Shown here one piece after another: positions 29,737 through 38,152 of a stretch of DNA of 51,207 nucleotides. The notes under the pieces were generated by a model that ran no database searches, was not told the DNA's origin, and worked only from the letters and a program-made list of their open reading frames with translations. The translations under genes were made by a program, and so were the position numbers. Where the stretch lies: NCBI GenBank assembly GCA_018066865.1, contig JAGPVT010000038.1, positions 1-51,207 on the forward strand. Direction: 5' to 3'. Source of the DNA: Marinobacter sp. GTDB lineage: Bacteria > Pseudomonadota > Gammaproteobacteria > Pseudomonadales > Oleiphilaceae. Numbering within the stretch: position 1 is the stretch's first letter; every line of letters starts with the position of its first letter.

Positions 29737-32295
29737 TCACGTCACCAAATATTCTGGCTCTTGCTCTGAGATCAGAAATCGAGCCTCAAACTCGGTTGCC
29801 GGTAATGCGGGTGCAAATAAATACCCTTGGAAAAGATCGCAACCGTAGTTGCGCAATGCTTCGAACTGGGAGCTTTTTTCCACGCCCTCGGCAACCACCT
29901 GCAAATGCAGTTCTTTAGCCAGTCTGATTAGCGCAGAAACAATCGCAGCATCAGGGGCGTTATCAAGCATGTCACGGACAAAACTGCGATCTATCTTCAG
30001 CCGGTCTAAAGGAAAGCGCCTCAGGTAAATCAGCGCTGCATAGCCGGTACCAAAGTCATCCAGGGCAAGCGAGACACCCAGATCCTTCAGGTCCTGCAAG
30101 CGTGCGCCAGTTACCGTGTCCATGAGGACGCTCTCGGTCAGCTCAAAAACCAGTTGCGCTGGCGCTATCCTGTTTATTTCCAGAGTTTTTCTGACGCGGT
30201 CGATGAAGCTATGATCGCGCAACTGTCGCCCCGATACGTTTATCGAGATCTCAGGCAGCATTAAGCCTTGATCATGCCAGCGCGCTAATTGCTCTGCGGC
30301 CTGGCGAAGAACGAAATCGCCGATGGGAATAATCAAGCCGCTCTCTTCGGCCAGGGAAATGAAACTGTCGGGGGGTATAAATCCATGCTCAGGATGGTGC
30401 CAGCGCAGCAACGCTTCAGCGCCCTCCAGTCGACCAAAGCTATCCATGAGCGGCTGATAGTAGAGCTCGATCTCGCCATTATCCAGCGCTTGGCGCAGGT
30501 TGAGCATCAAGGTCAGGTGATCACTTGAATGGAGGTGCGTGGCTGGAGCACAAGCACTCAGACCATCACGACCGTTACTCTTGACTTCATACATTGCTGC
30601 ATCGGCATGTTTCAGCAGCGTTTCCCGGTCGAGCCCGTTTTCCGGATAGACGCTTATCCCCAAGCTGCAGGTCTGCACCAGATCCCGACCTTGGATCGAC
30701 AACGGAGTACGCATGGTTTCCATAACACGCTCTGCCGTTTGATGAACACTTTCGATACTCTCTGGCTCGCTGAGAACGATGACAAACTCATCGCCGCCCA
30801 ACCGGGCGACAGTATCGTTCTCTCGCACACAGCGCTCCAGTCGCCGCGCCTGCTCAACCAACAATTCATCACCGGCACCATGACCCAGGCTGTCGTTCAC
30901 ATGCTTGAAATGATCGAGGTCAATGAATATGACACCGACAAGCGTCCCGTGGCGGTGAGCCTGCGCTATAGCCATATCCAGACGGTCATCAAGCAGTCGC
31001 CGGTTTGGCAGGTCCGTGAGCGGATCGCGATAGGCCATGTTGCGAATACTTTCTTCACTCGCCTTGAGCTTGGTAATGTCGTTGAACATGGCAGCGTAGT
31101 GGCTGACTTGGTCATCCTCGCCATGAATGGCGGTAATACTGAGGTATTCCGGCAAGAGCTCTCCATTTTTCTTACGATTCCAGATTTCACCTTGCCAGTG
31201 CCCGTGCGCGTTCAGATCGCGCCACATATTTAGATAAAAGCTCTCACCATGACGGCCGGAACTAAGAATCCCCGGTGTTTTGCCAATAACTTCGGCTTCT
31301 GTGTAACCGGTTATTCTAGTAAATGCCGGGTTAATACTCAGGATGCGGCCACGTAGATCGGTGATGATGACGCCTTCCAGTGTGTTTTCAATAATGCGCT
31401 CGGCCAGTTGCAAGTTACGACGTGAGGTAGAGAGTGCGCAGTCGCGAACCTGAAGAGCGTCCTGAAGTTCGCGCACATAAGCGACCTCGATATCCGACAT
31501 TATTTCGCTGAAGCTCACCAAGCCAAGCAGCCCAGTGTCGTTGGTAACACCCACATGTCGAATTCCGCTTTCCGTAAGAAAATTGCGCGCCCGGTACAAG
31601 CTCATGTCATGAGGGAGGCTTTGTAATGGCCTGCTAGCCGATTCCCCGATACTCTGGCTGCTCGGCCGTTGGGCAATCAAACGCACAAGGTCGCGCTCGG
31701 TAAGGATGCCGTAGCTGTCATCAGGGTAGGACACCAAAATGGCATCCGTTGACCGTTGCTGCATTCTGCGCACAGCATCCATCAGCGTTGATTCCGCTGA
31801 CAGTCGGGGAGTGCTCTTACGAACGACAGAGCCAACGGTGCGAAGATGCAAATAATGCTCTAACACCTGGTGCTCCACCACGTCCGTTTGCGATAGGATC
31901 CCCAAAAGCTTGTTATCATCATCCACAACAAGAAAATGCCGCAGCTTATTCTGTTGGAATAGGCCCGCCACAGATCGCAGCATCGTATTAGAGTGGATAG
32001 TGGCAACGGGCTTGCTCATCACTTGGCCAATGGGACGGGTGAACTGAGATGGATCCTCGAAGTCGATGGAAAGCGTATCGCGTTCTGTCCAAATACCAGC
32101 GGGGTGCCCGTCTACCATAATCAAAATCGAGCTACAGTGGCGCTCCTGCATTGCTGCCGCAGCCTCGTTGAGCTGAGTGTCAGGAGAGCAGTACAGAATA
32201 TCCGGCTGAACGACTTCCCCGACTGAAAGGTCGGCCGGAAAAGAGAGTGACGTTTCGAGCTTGTCGCCAGAATCGTTCAGGAACTGCGGTGGCAT
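29737..32295 (-). CDS. CBS-PAS-GGDEF-EAL cyclic-di-GMP signalling protein
   Basis: 852-residue soluble multi-domain protein. Residues ~25-275 hold two tandem CBS pairs (VMSKPVATIHSNTMLRSVAG, SVVRKSTPRLSAESTLMDAV and neighbours); ~315-430 a PAS domain (ENTLEGVIITDLRGRILSIN); ~445-600 a GGDEF domain with intact LGGDEF and an upstream REND that fits the I-site; and ~610-850 an EAL domain with EALLRW, ELTESVLMD, LDDFGTGYAAL and VAEGVE. Both c-di-GMP synthesis and hydrolysis motifs are present, so its net activity cannot be told. ATG 32295 has TGGAG 6 bp upstream; the frame extends further but into decayed DNA. Confidence 0.93.
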   Translation of the reverse strand: MPPQFLNDSGDKLETSLSFPADLSVGEVVQPDILYCSPDTQLNEAAAAMQERHCSSILIMVDGHPAGIWTERDTLSIDFEDPSQFTRPIGQVMSKPVATIHSNTMLRSVAGLFQQNKLRHFLVVDDDNKLLGILSQTDVVEHQVLEHYLHLRTVGSVVRKSTPRLSAESTLMDAVRRMQQRSTDAILVSYPDDSYGILTERDLVRLIAQRPSSQSIGESASRPLQSLPHDMSLYRARNFLTESGIRHVGVTNDTGLLGLVSFSEIMSDIEVAYVRELQDALQVRDCALSTSRRNLQLAERIIENTLEGVIITDLRGRILSINPAFTRITGYTEAEVIGKTPGILSSGRHGESFYLNMWRDLNAHGHWQGEIWNRKKNGELLPEYLSITAIHGEDDQVSHYAAMFNDITKLKASEESIRNMAYRDPLTDLPNRRLLDDRLDMAIAQAHRHGTLVGVIFIDLDHFKHVNDSLGHGAGDELLVEQARRLERCVRENDTVARLGGDEFVIVLSEPESIESVHQTAERVMETMRTPLSIQGRDLVQTCSLGISVYPENGLDRETLLKHADAAMYEVKSNGRDGLSACAPATHLHSSDHLTLMLNLRQALDNGEIELYYQPLMDSFGRLEGAEALLRWHHPEHGFIPPDSFISLAEESGLIIPIGDFVLRQAAEQLARWHDQGLMLPEISINVSGRQLRDHSFIDRVRKTLEINRIAPAQLVFELTESVLMDTVTGARLQDLKDLGVSLALDDFGTGYAALIYLRRFPLDRLKIDRSFVRDMLDNAPDAAIVSALIRLAKELHLQVVAEGVEKSSQFEALRNYGCDLFQGYLFAPALPATEFEARFLISEQEPEYLVT

Positions 32296-32362
32296 GGAAT
32301 CTCCAGATGCTTGAAGCCTTTTAGTGGGCTCTTGTGCTAATAAGATTACTTGAATGTGGTGG

Positions 32363-32510
32363 GTAGCATACCAAAAAATCACCCGTGTGGTTGCTGGTGA
32401 GGCTGCCGGCTCAAAGCTGTTTAAAATGGAAAGCACTCGGAGTGCCCGTGCTGAATGAGCTGGCGTTCATTGATCTATTGCGTCAACACCAAAAACCGGA
32501 AACCCAGTGA
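32363..32510 (+). pseudogene. Decayed C-terminal BRCT-domain fragment (DNA-ligase-like), frameshifted
   Basis: In one + frame (32363-32434) the translation reads [20 protein letters not shown] then KMES; after one extra base (32435) it continues in the next frame as LGVPVLNELAFIDLLRQHQ and a stop at 32508-32510. Joined, this is the end of a BRCT domain, closely parallel to the end of the intact ligA in this window ([20 protein letters not shown], then [14 protein letters not shown]). The pieces fit with no gap except the single inserted base. Upstream (stop at 32351) nothing of the rest of the protein remains. It is a gene relic between the CBS-PAS-GGDEF-EAL gene and the universal stress protein gene. 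Confidence 0.75.
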
Positions 32511-32623
32511 GTCTGAGGCTTTCCAAGAGTCACAAACTTGATCTTAATCAGTGGTTGGTTCCAGCTGGTAGCCTATATTAATAATAACCTTACGGTGTTC
32601 GCTTACAACAGAAAGGGCAGGGT

Positions 32624-33067
32624 ATGGCTAAGTATCGTAAAATGCTGGTGGCGATTGATCTCTCCGAAGAAACAGAGCAAGTTCTCGAAACGGCAGTCAG
32701 TTTACGTCAGGATCATGGCGCGGAACTGCTGGTTGTCCATGTAGTTGAGCGTGTTGGCACCGCCTATGGCGGCGATGTTGTGATGGATATGGCCAAGTAT
32801 CAGGATCAATTGAATACAGCTGCGAAAGAGCGCTTAGCGGCTTACGCTGATCAGTACAATGTTGAAGCAAGCCAGGTAATTGTTACGGTCGGTCATCCGC
32901 AAATCGAAATAGACTCGCTGGCAAAAGAGCACGACATCGACCTGGTTGTGATCGGCAGTCATGGCCGCCGGGGGTTTCAGCGGTTAATGCTGGGGTCAAC
33001 GGCCAACAGCATTTTGCACGGCGCGACTTACGACGTACTCGCTGTGCGGGTCAAGGAAGGCTTATAA
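32624..33067 (+). CDS. Universal stress protein (UspA family)
   Basis: Single-domain 147-residue Usp. It starts YRKMLVAIDLSEETEQVLE and has the nucleotide-binding pattern G-x2-G-x9-G-S in GSHGRRGFQRLMLGSTANSI, so it is probably an ATP-binding type. The C-terminal strand VLAVRV is typical. AGGGCAGG precedes the ATG. It stands alone between two non-coding stretches; regulation by stress or growth arrest is usual in the family but no specific site is visible here. Confidence 0.92.
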   Translation: MAKYRKMLVAIDLSEETEQVLETAVSLRQDHGAELLVVHVVERVGTAYGGDVVMDMAKYQDQLNTAAKERLAAYADQYNVEASQVIVTVGHPQIEIDSLAKEHDIDLVVIGSHGRRGFQRLMLGSTANSILHGATYDVLAVRVKEGL

Positions 33068-33456
33068 GCGGACTGAACTGACCCCAATCGGACACAGTTC
33101 TCCTGACGACTGGATTCGGCATACAGGCGTAAAATGAACGCTTTAGGGTGAATTGTTTAAATCCTTATCCCTGCGGATAAATCCTGAAGCATCCGCCGGA
33201 CAAATGACTTGATACACCAGCCAGTGTGTTATCTCCGTATTGGATCTCGATGCGATGGATCAAGCCGGCCTGATCCCTCAGCATTCATCGAGCCGAAAAT
33301 CTTATCTGCGTCGGGAACGGGTCAACTAGGCTGTGTTCCTGGACGCGCTTATTGATCGCTTTCAAGCGCTACACTCTTGCTCGCTCGCCATTGCAGCAAA
33401 ACTGTCATGATCATGACTTACGATCACCGTGAACTTATTCAGAGGTAGTTCACGTT
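33068..33456. other. Non-coding stretch between usp and the chemoreceptor gene
   Basis: 389 bp without a supported gene. All frames are broken, and no known family shows up in the fragments. It contains an imperfect 18-bp palindrome, GATCAAGCCGGCCTGATC, at 33258-33275 and a CATGATCATG palindrome near 33408-33417. It may be decayed DNA or the long upstream region of the chemoreceptor. Confidence 0.5.
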
Positions 33457-35070
33457 ATGTGCCTTACGGTTCGTCAGCGATTGGTGGTGTTTTCCGGGTT
33501 TTGTTTGATTGCTCTTACCGGTCTGGCATGGCTGTCTATGTCGGTGGTGCGGGAAGCCGAGGAGTCGACGGATCGACTCGTGCGGGAGCAAATGTCGGAT
33601 GTCTGGCTGCTGACCGATCTTGATCGCAGCCATCGCCAACTCAAGGATCTTGCCTACAAGATTAAAGCCCAGCTGTTGCTGTGGGATGAGGTCAACGCAC
33701 AGTTCGAGGAAGCCTCGGCGACGATAAAGGCACAATGGCAGTCAGTACGTGATAACCCGCGCCTGCAAGGTTGGGCAGAGAAGAACATGGAAACCCACCA
33801 GGCGGTTCTGGGTCTGCTTCTTGCTTTGAGAGGGCCAATCGATGAGGCGAGCTATTATTCGGCCGGTAAAGTCGTGGACTTTCAGCTTTACCAGGCACTT
33901 GATCCCATGCTTGAAGAGATTGATGCTCGGCGCTTGGTCGGCCGCCAAGAGGCCAGTGCAGGGTCTGTCTCGCTGATCGAATTTCTCGAACAGCAACAGT
34001 ACTTGTTGCTCGGAGGCTCCCTCGTCGTTTTGCTTGGCATCCTGCTGCTAACGTATTGGCTGCGCCGTACGGTAACCACAAGGCTTCAGTTGATCGCAGA
34101 GCGCCTCCGATCCATGGAGGCCGCTTCAGACCTTTCCAAACCACTGCCGGTTTCAGGGCGCGATGAAGTAACCGCTGTGGCATTGGCAATCAACGGTCTG
34201 ATCGAAAAATTCAAGCTGTTCGTGGGGGACGTCACAGGCGCTGCTACGGCACTACAGCAGCGTTCAGCCAACCTGGATGAGCAGGCTGATGCAGTGCTGG
34301 CCTCGTCGCAGCATAACAACCGTCAGATCCACGATGTGGTTTCATCAATGGGTGCTATTACCGACAGCGCTAGCCAGATTGAGCAATCGGCACAGATTTC
34401 CCGGACGCAGGTTACGGATGCCGTCAAAGGCAACCAAGATGTTCAGAATCAGCTGCGAGAGAGTGAGCAAGCTGCTGAATATGCGGTTGAGGTGATCAAT
34501 CGCGTGGCAGGAGCGATTGAGGCACTTCGTGGCTCCAGTGAAAAGATCGAACAGGTCATTAGTGTGATCGCGGACATCGCTGAACAGACGAACTTGCTGG
34601 CTCTGAATGCAGCCATTGAGGCGGCCCGCGCCGGAGAGCAGGGGCGGGGATTCGCTGTCGTTGCCGATGAAGTGCGAAGCCTATCCCGCCGCACCGGTGA
34701 ATCCACCCATCAGATCCGTCAGTGGGTTGGTGAGCTGGTTACCCAAGTTGATAGTGCCCATGGCCTTCTGGACGAGACCCGGGCAGCCGGTGATACCAAT
34801 CGGGAGACGCTGGGAACGCTCAAGACCCACCTCGTGGCGCTTAAACAAACCTTTGATAACCTCAGCCATTTTACCAATGACGTAGACGAGGCGATTAATG
34901 TTCAACGTGATGAGATTGGCCGTGTGGGGCGGCGTGCGGATGCGCTTGGAGAAAGCTCACAGGCTCTGGAGCAGCATATTGGCAACACGAAGACAGTGAG
35001 CGAGCAGTTGCGTGAGCAGTCAGAATCGCTAAGAGCCCTGATTGCCCGTTTCCAGATTCAGGAGGCATAG
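33457..35070 (+). CDS. Methyl-accepting chemotaxis protein
   Basis: Transmembrane chemoreceptor of 537 residues. TM1 is near residues 8-30 (LVVFSGFCLIALTGLAWLSM), followed by a ~145-residue, mostly helical periplasmic domain of the four-helix-bundle kind, TM2 near 178-200 (LLLGGSLVVLLGILLLTYWL), a HAMP domain, and the signalling coiled coil with the hairpin tip NLLALNAAIEAARAGEQGRG and DEVRSLSRRTGEST. It lacks a C-terminal CheR/CheB docking pentapeptide. Its ligand is unknown. No chemotaxis gene is adjacent, so it is an orphan receptor. Confidence 0.93.
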   Translation: MCLTVRQRLVVFSGFCLIALTGLAWLSMSVVREAEESTDRLVREQMSDVWLLTDLDRSHRQLKDLAYKIKAQLLLWDEVNAQFEEASATIKAQWQSVRDNPRLQGWAEKNMETHQAVLGLLLALRGPIDEASYYSAGKVVDFQLYQALDPMLEEIDARRLVGRQEASAGSVSLIEFLEQQQYLLLGGSLVVLLGILLLTYWLRRTVTTRLQLIAERLRSMEAASDLSKPLPVSGRDEVTAVALAINGLIEKFKLFVGDVTGAATALQQRSANLDEQADAVLASSQHNNRQIHDVVSSMGAITDSASQIEQSAQISRTQVTDAVKGNQDVQNQLRESEQAAEYAVEVINRVAGAIEALRGSSEKIEQVISVIADIAEQTNLLALNAAIEAARAGEQGRGFAVVADEVRSLSRRTGESTHQIRQWVGELVTQVDSAHGLLDETRAAGDTNRETLGTLKTHLVALKQTFDNLSHFTNDVDEAINVQRDEIGRVGRRADALGESSQALEQHIGNTKTVSEQLREQSESLRALIARFQIQEA

Positions 35071-35138
35071 ACAGAGCGACTGCCAGTGACCGGGCGCGAA
35101 AGCTCCAGAGAACTATAGATCAGTAGCTGATTTCGACG

Positions 35139-36026
35139 TTATTTCAGGCAGGGGATTTGAAGGCACTTCCTGGTTTCTGCAATCACCGTATTCATCCTGT
35201 TCTGCAAGGGCCTCTCGCGCCGAACCGCAAGATGAAGCGTCTCATTAACCGGAACAGCAAGCCGGTGGATCCTGACAAGCTGCGGGTTCTGAAAGGCCTC
35301 AACCGCGTGAGCCGGTAATACTGTAAAGCCCAGCCCCATACTCACCGGTTCCAGAATCAAACCGATCTGATTCGAGAACCCTTTCGTCTTAAAGAGATTG
35401 CTGTGCTGAAACTCAGAATAGTTGGCACCAAGCAGCATGCCAGCGTGATGGGCGCCATCGGGGTGGTCTATAAACCCGAGCTTGGTTAACGCCTCCCAGC
35501 TCGGCTCAACAACATCTGCAGGCGTCACCAGTAGCAGCGATTCTCTGGCAATCGGTTGACAGCTCACGTCCTCCAGAGTCGAAGCGCTGGTCATAAATCC
35601 GATATCGATCCTGTCGTCGGAGATAGCCCGTTCAATATCCGTATTCGGCGCAAATCTGTAATCAATAACAAGCTTCGGGTACTGGCGCTGCAGTTCAAGA
35701 AGGTGAGGGTACAGCTTGAGGCCCACGCTTCCGGGAGACATCACCCGAACCAGCCCCTCGTACGCGGGATCGTCGGCTACTCTCTGCTCCAGGTTCGACA
35801 GGGCCTGGATAATGGTGCGCCCTTCGGCGTACAGGCGCTGGCCCGCGTCCGTGAGTGAAAACTGTTTGCCTTCCCGGAACAGTAGGGCAGTTTCCAGCTG
35901 ATCTTCCAGTTTTCGTACGTGCTGGCTAACCCCCGATTGCGTCATGTGCAGGCGTTCGGCTGTGCGGGTGAAGTGACCTACTTCTACGAGAGTACAGAAA
36001 CTGCGTAACCATGTGGTGTTAATCAT
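35139..36026 (-). CDS. LysR-family transcriptional regulator
   Basis: 295 residues: N-terminal winged HTH (TLVEVGHFTRTAERLHMTQS, GVSQHVRKLEDQL) and a C-terminal effector-binding domain (~residues 90-290). Divergent from the VOC/glyoxalase-like gene with 93 bp between the starts, the standard layout for a LysR regulator controlling its neighbour. A T-N11-A palindrome lies in between. The effector is unknown. Confidence 0.9.
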   Translation of the reverse strand: MINTTWLRSFCTLVEVGHFTRTAERLHMTQSGVSQHVRKLEDQLETALLFREGKQFSLTDAGQRLYAEGRTIIQALSNLEQRVADDPAYEGLVRVMSPGSVGLKLYPHLLELQRQYPKLVIDYRFAPNTDIERAISDDRIDIGFMTSASTLEDVSCQPIARESLLLVTPADVVEPSWEALTKLGFIDHPDGAHHAGMLLGANYSEFQHSNLFKTKGFSNQIGLILEPVSMGLGFTVLPAHAVEAFQNPQLVRIHRLAVPVNETLHLAVRRERPLQNRMNTVIAETRKCLQIPCLK

Positions 36027-36043
36027 TACAATTCGAACTCATA

Positions 36044-36058
36044 ATCATAATTAATGAT
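36044..36058. promoter_or_regulatory. Candidate LysR box
   Basis: ATCAT-AATTA-ATGAT is a perfect 5+5 palindrome that contains the T-N11-A pattern of LysR-type operators. It lies 18 bp from the LysR start and 62 bp before the divergent VOC gene. Confidence 0.5.
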
Positions 36059-36119
36059 AATTTTACGTAATCAGAACCTGATTGTAACCTGTCTTTACGT
36101 TCAAACAGGAGTGCAGGAC

Positions 36120-36620
36120 ATGAATAACGTTTATCCCAGAAATTTTTCCCACATAGGTATTTCAGTTCCCAATCTGGAAGAGGCCGTCAAATTTTATACC
36201 GAGGTTATGGGCTGGTATCTGATCATGGCGCCGACCGAAATCGTTGAGGACGACAGCGCCATTGGTGAGATGTGCACCGAAGTGTTTGGCGAAGGTTGGG
36301 GAAGCTTTCGCATTGCTCACATGTCTACCGGTGACCGGATTGGCGTTGAGATGTTCCAGTTCAAAAACCAGACGAATCCGGAGGATAACTTCGAATACTG
36401 GAAAACCGGCATCTTCCATTTCTGCGTACAGGATCCGAACCTTGAAGAGCTGGCCGACCGCATCGTTGCGGCCGGTGGCAAGAAGCGCATGGAGAAGCCG
36501 CGTTATTACTATCCCGGTGAGAAGCCCTACCGCATGATTTACATGGAAGACCCCTTTGGAAACATTGTGGAGATCTATAGCCACAGCTACGAGCTGATTT
36601 ACAGTGAGGGTGCTTACTGA
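36120..36620 (+). CDS. VOC-family (glyoxalase/bleomycin resistance/dioxygenase-like) protein
   Basis: 166 residues. The N-terminal FSHIGISVPNLEEAVKFYTE and the C-terminal YMEDPFGNIVEIYSHSYE are hallmark half-sites of the vicinal-oxygen-chelate fold, with His11 and the late Glu as expected metal ligands. AGGAG lies 8 bp before ATG 36120; the in-frame start at 36054 has no such site and falls in the LysR promoter region. Likely activated by the divergent LysR. It overlaps the end of the convergent HAD gene by 7 bp. Substrate unknown; lactoylglutathione lyase or dioxygenase activity are both possible. Confidence 0.87.
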   Translation: MNNVYPRNFSHIGISVPNLEEAVKFYTEVMGWYLIMAPTEIVEDDSAIGEMCTEVFGEGWGSFRIAHMSTGDRIGVEMFQFKNQTNPEDNFEYWKTGIFHFCVQDPNLEELADRIVAAGGKKRMEKPRYYYPGEKPYRMIYMEDPFGNIVEIYSHSYELIYSEGAY

Positions 36621-37303
36621 CGGCCGATAATCTGATCGGCGAGAACGGTCAGTTCTGATGCAACAAGATCCGGAACCGGAACACCAGGTGCCGGCAGCAT
36701 GGCGTTGCCGTACCGGGTAAGAAAGGCACCATGGCAGCCAGCGGCCTGAGCGCCTATCGTATCCCAAAGGTGACACGCTACGAGGCACAGATCCGACGTT
36801 TCGACTGACAGCTCCCTTGCTACCAGGTGATAGGTTTCGGGCGATGGCTTGAATTTGCTTGTTGTCTCGACACTGAAGGTTCGCTCGAAAAAATGACTTA
36901 ACCCCGCCTTATCCATTGGAGTAGGCGAAGCTCCGCTGGCGGAGTTGGTCAGTGTCACCAACCGGAGCCCGGCGTCGCGCAATCGGGTCAGGGCCGGTAT
37001 GACGTCTGGATGGGCCGGCATTGTACTCATCCGTTCCTTCAGCTCCGCAATATCACTCTCTTCGATGGTCACCTGATGAATATCGGCGACCATCCGCAGT
37101 GTTCCCACGCCGAGATCACCAAAGGGTATATAGATGCCGGATAGAGTCATTGTTTGCGAGTAGAGGATCAACTGGGCGAACCACTCTCTCAGGATCCGTC
37201 TATCACTGAAAACGCGATCAAACAATGGTTCGAGGGTCGTTATATCAAGAAGCGTTTCGTTAACATCGAAAACGATAATCTGCGGAAATTTTGTGTGTGG
37301 CAT
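36614..37303 (-). CDS. HAD-superfamily hydrolase, haloacid dehalogenase type II-like
   Basis: 229 residues. Motif I is IVFDVNETLLDI with nucleophile Asp13, motif II is the Thr-Asn-Ser region in LRLVTLTNSASG, motif III is the Lys in TTSKFKPSPETYHLVA, and the end holds LVACHLWDTIGAQAAGC. This set matches the L-2-haloacid dehalogenase branch, though many members have other substrates. ATG 37303 has AGAGGA upstream. It is divergent from the TetR gene, and its probable promoter overlaps a TetR operator (37380-37395). Confidence 0.87.
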   Translation of the reverse strand: MPHTKFPQIIVFDVNETLLDITTLEPLFDRVFSDRRILREWFAQLILYSQTMTLSGIYIPFGDLGVGTLRMVADIHQVTIEESDIAELKERMSTMPAHPDVIPALTRLRDAGLRLVTLTNSASGASPTPMDKAGLSHFFERTFSVETTSKFKPSPETYHLVARELSVETSDLCLVACHLWDTIGAQAAGCHGAFLTRYGNAMLPAPGVPVPDLVASELTVLADQIIGRQ

Positions 37304-37366
37304 AGAACATCCTCTTTCGGTTACGGCGGATACAAGCGGCTGTCTGAATGATGGATTATCTTTTCG

Positions 37367-37395
37367 ACTGTAGCTGGACGTGAGTGATCGCTCAA
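37367..37395 (-). promoter_or_regulatory. Probable promoter of the HAD gene, overlapping operator 1
   Basis: On the - strand TTGAGC (37390-37395) and TACAGT (37367-37372) are 17 bp apart. The -35 box lies inside the TetR operator at 37380-37395, so bound repressor would block it. Confidence 0.55.
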
Positions 37396-37403
37396 GATAA
37401 AAT
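37375..37403 (+). promoter_or_regulatory. Probable promoter of the TetR gene
   Basis: TGGACG (37375-37380) and TAAAAT (37398-37403) are 17 bp apart. Operator 1 fills the spacer and operator 2 covers the expected transcription start, which would give tight autorepression. Confidence 0.5.
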
Positions 37404-37418
37404 TGAGTAATCATTCAA
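37380..37418. promoter_or_regulatory. Tandem TetR operators 1 and 2
   Basis: GTGAGTGATCGCTCAA (37380-37395) and TTGAGTAATCATTCAA (37403-37418), centres 23 bp apart, between the divergent HAD and TetR genes. Each is an imperfect palindrome, and both recur as the same motif elsewhere in the window (39725, 39793, 39816, 42503). Confidence 0.8.
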
Positions 37419-37467
37419 GTTTATCGCCGCGTTGTATTGCGGCCCTGTAAAACACTGGAAATGGCTT

Positions 37468-38082
37468 ATGGCGCGTGCATCAATCCACAATCGGCAAGAC
37501 TCTCTGGAACGAGCCCTACAGCTGTTCTGGCAGAAGGGCTTTCATGCCACCTCGCTGAAGGATCTGGAAAAGGCCCTCGATATGCGGCCGGGTAGTATCT
37601 ATGCCACCTTTGGCAGTAAGGATGGGCTTTTCCAGGAGGCCCTGGAGCGCTATTCCCGCCTTGGTCTGGTAGAACTGGAGCGTACGTTTCAAGCTTACGA
37701 ATCACCTTTGGCAGGGTTGGCGGCCTATCTGCGTGGGCTCGGTGGGATTTGTGATAAGGAGTTGCCAAGCCGTGCATGCATGCTGGTTAAAAGCCTGCTG
37801 GAGCTCGGCGAACGAGAACAAGCCGCTCGGGATAAGGCTGAAGAGTTGCTGGCGGGTATGGAAGTGCTCTTTATTGATCGCTTTTCTGCAGCCCAAAGGG
37901 CCGGGGAACTGAATAGTCGGCTTGATCCCGTTCTACTTGGTCGGCGGTTGCAGGCGGAGATAATGGGGTTGCGGGCTTTTGCACAGCGTGACGTAGATAG
38001 TGCGACCGTACATGCGCTCGCGGAAGACATGGCCCAGTCCCTGGAAGCGATGCGCGCTGAAGAGGTTGCAGACACAATCTGA
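37468..38082 (+). CDS. TetR/AcrR-family repressor with two cysteines in the effector domain
   Basis: 204 residues. The N-terminal HTH (SLERALQLFWQKGFHATSLK, then MRPGSIYATFGSKDGLFQEA) is a textbook TetR DNA-binding domain. The C-terminal domain has Cys95 and Cys104 (GGICDKELPSRACMLVKSL); cysteines at this place act as electrophile or redox sensors in some TetR relatives, so a thiol switch is possible but unproven. Start 37468 has GGAA at good distance. Two 16-bp operators lie upstream. Further copies before the AhpD-like gene and the marR-like operon suggest it controls a local regulon. Confidence 0.92.
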   Translation: MARASIHNRQDSLERALQLFWQKGFHATSLKDLEKALDMRPGSIYATFGSKDGLFQEALERYSRLGLVELERTFQAYESPLAGLAAYLRGLGGICDKELPSRACMLVKSLLELGEREQAARDKAEELLAGMEVLFIDRFSAAQRAGELNSRLDPVLLGRRLQAEIMGLRAFAQRDVDSATVHALAEDMAQSLEAMRAEEVADTI

Positions 38083-38098
38083 TGTTTAGTGCGTATTT

Positions 38099-38136
38099 GC
38101 CTGCTCTCATTGCTATGACGGCTGAGAGCAGGCTTT
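38099..38136 (+). terminator. Hairpin terminator between the convergent TetR and yghU genes
   Basis: GCCTGCTCTCA (38099-38109) and TGAGAGCAGGC (38123-38133) form a perfect 11-bp stem with a 13-nt loop, followed by TTT. The short T-run makes it weaker on the + strand; it could work for both convergent genes. Confidence 0.65.
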
Positions 38137-38152
38137 CACTCGGACAGGTTGT

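Noticed and set aside
33068..33456. Possible insertion-sequence remnant
   Set aside because: No transposase-like translation, terminal inverted repeats or target duplication could be seen.
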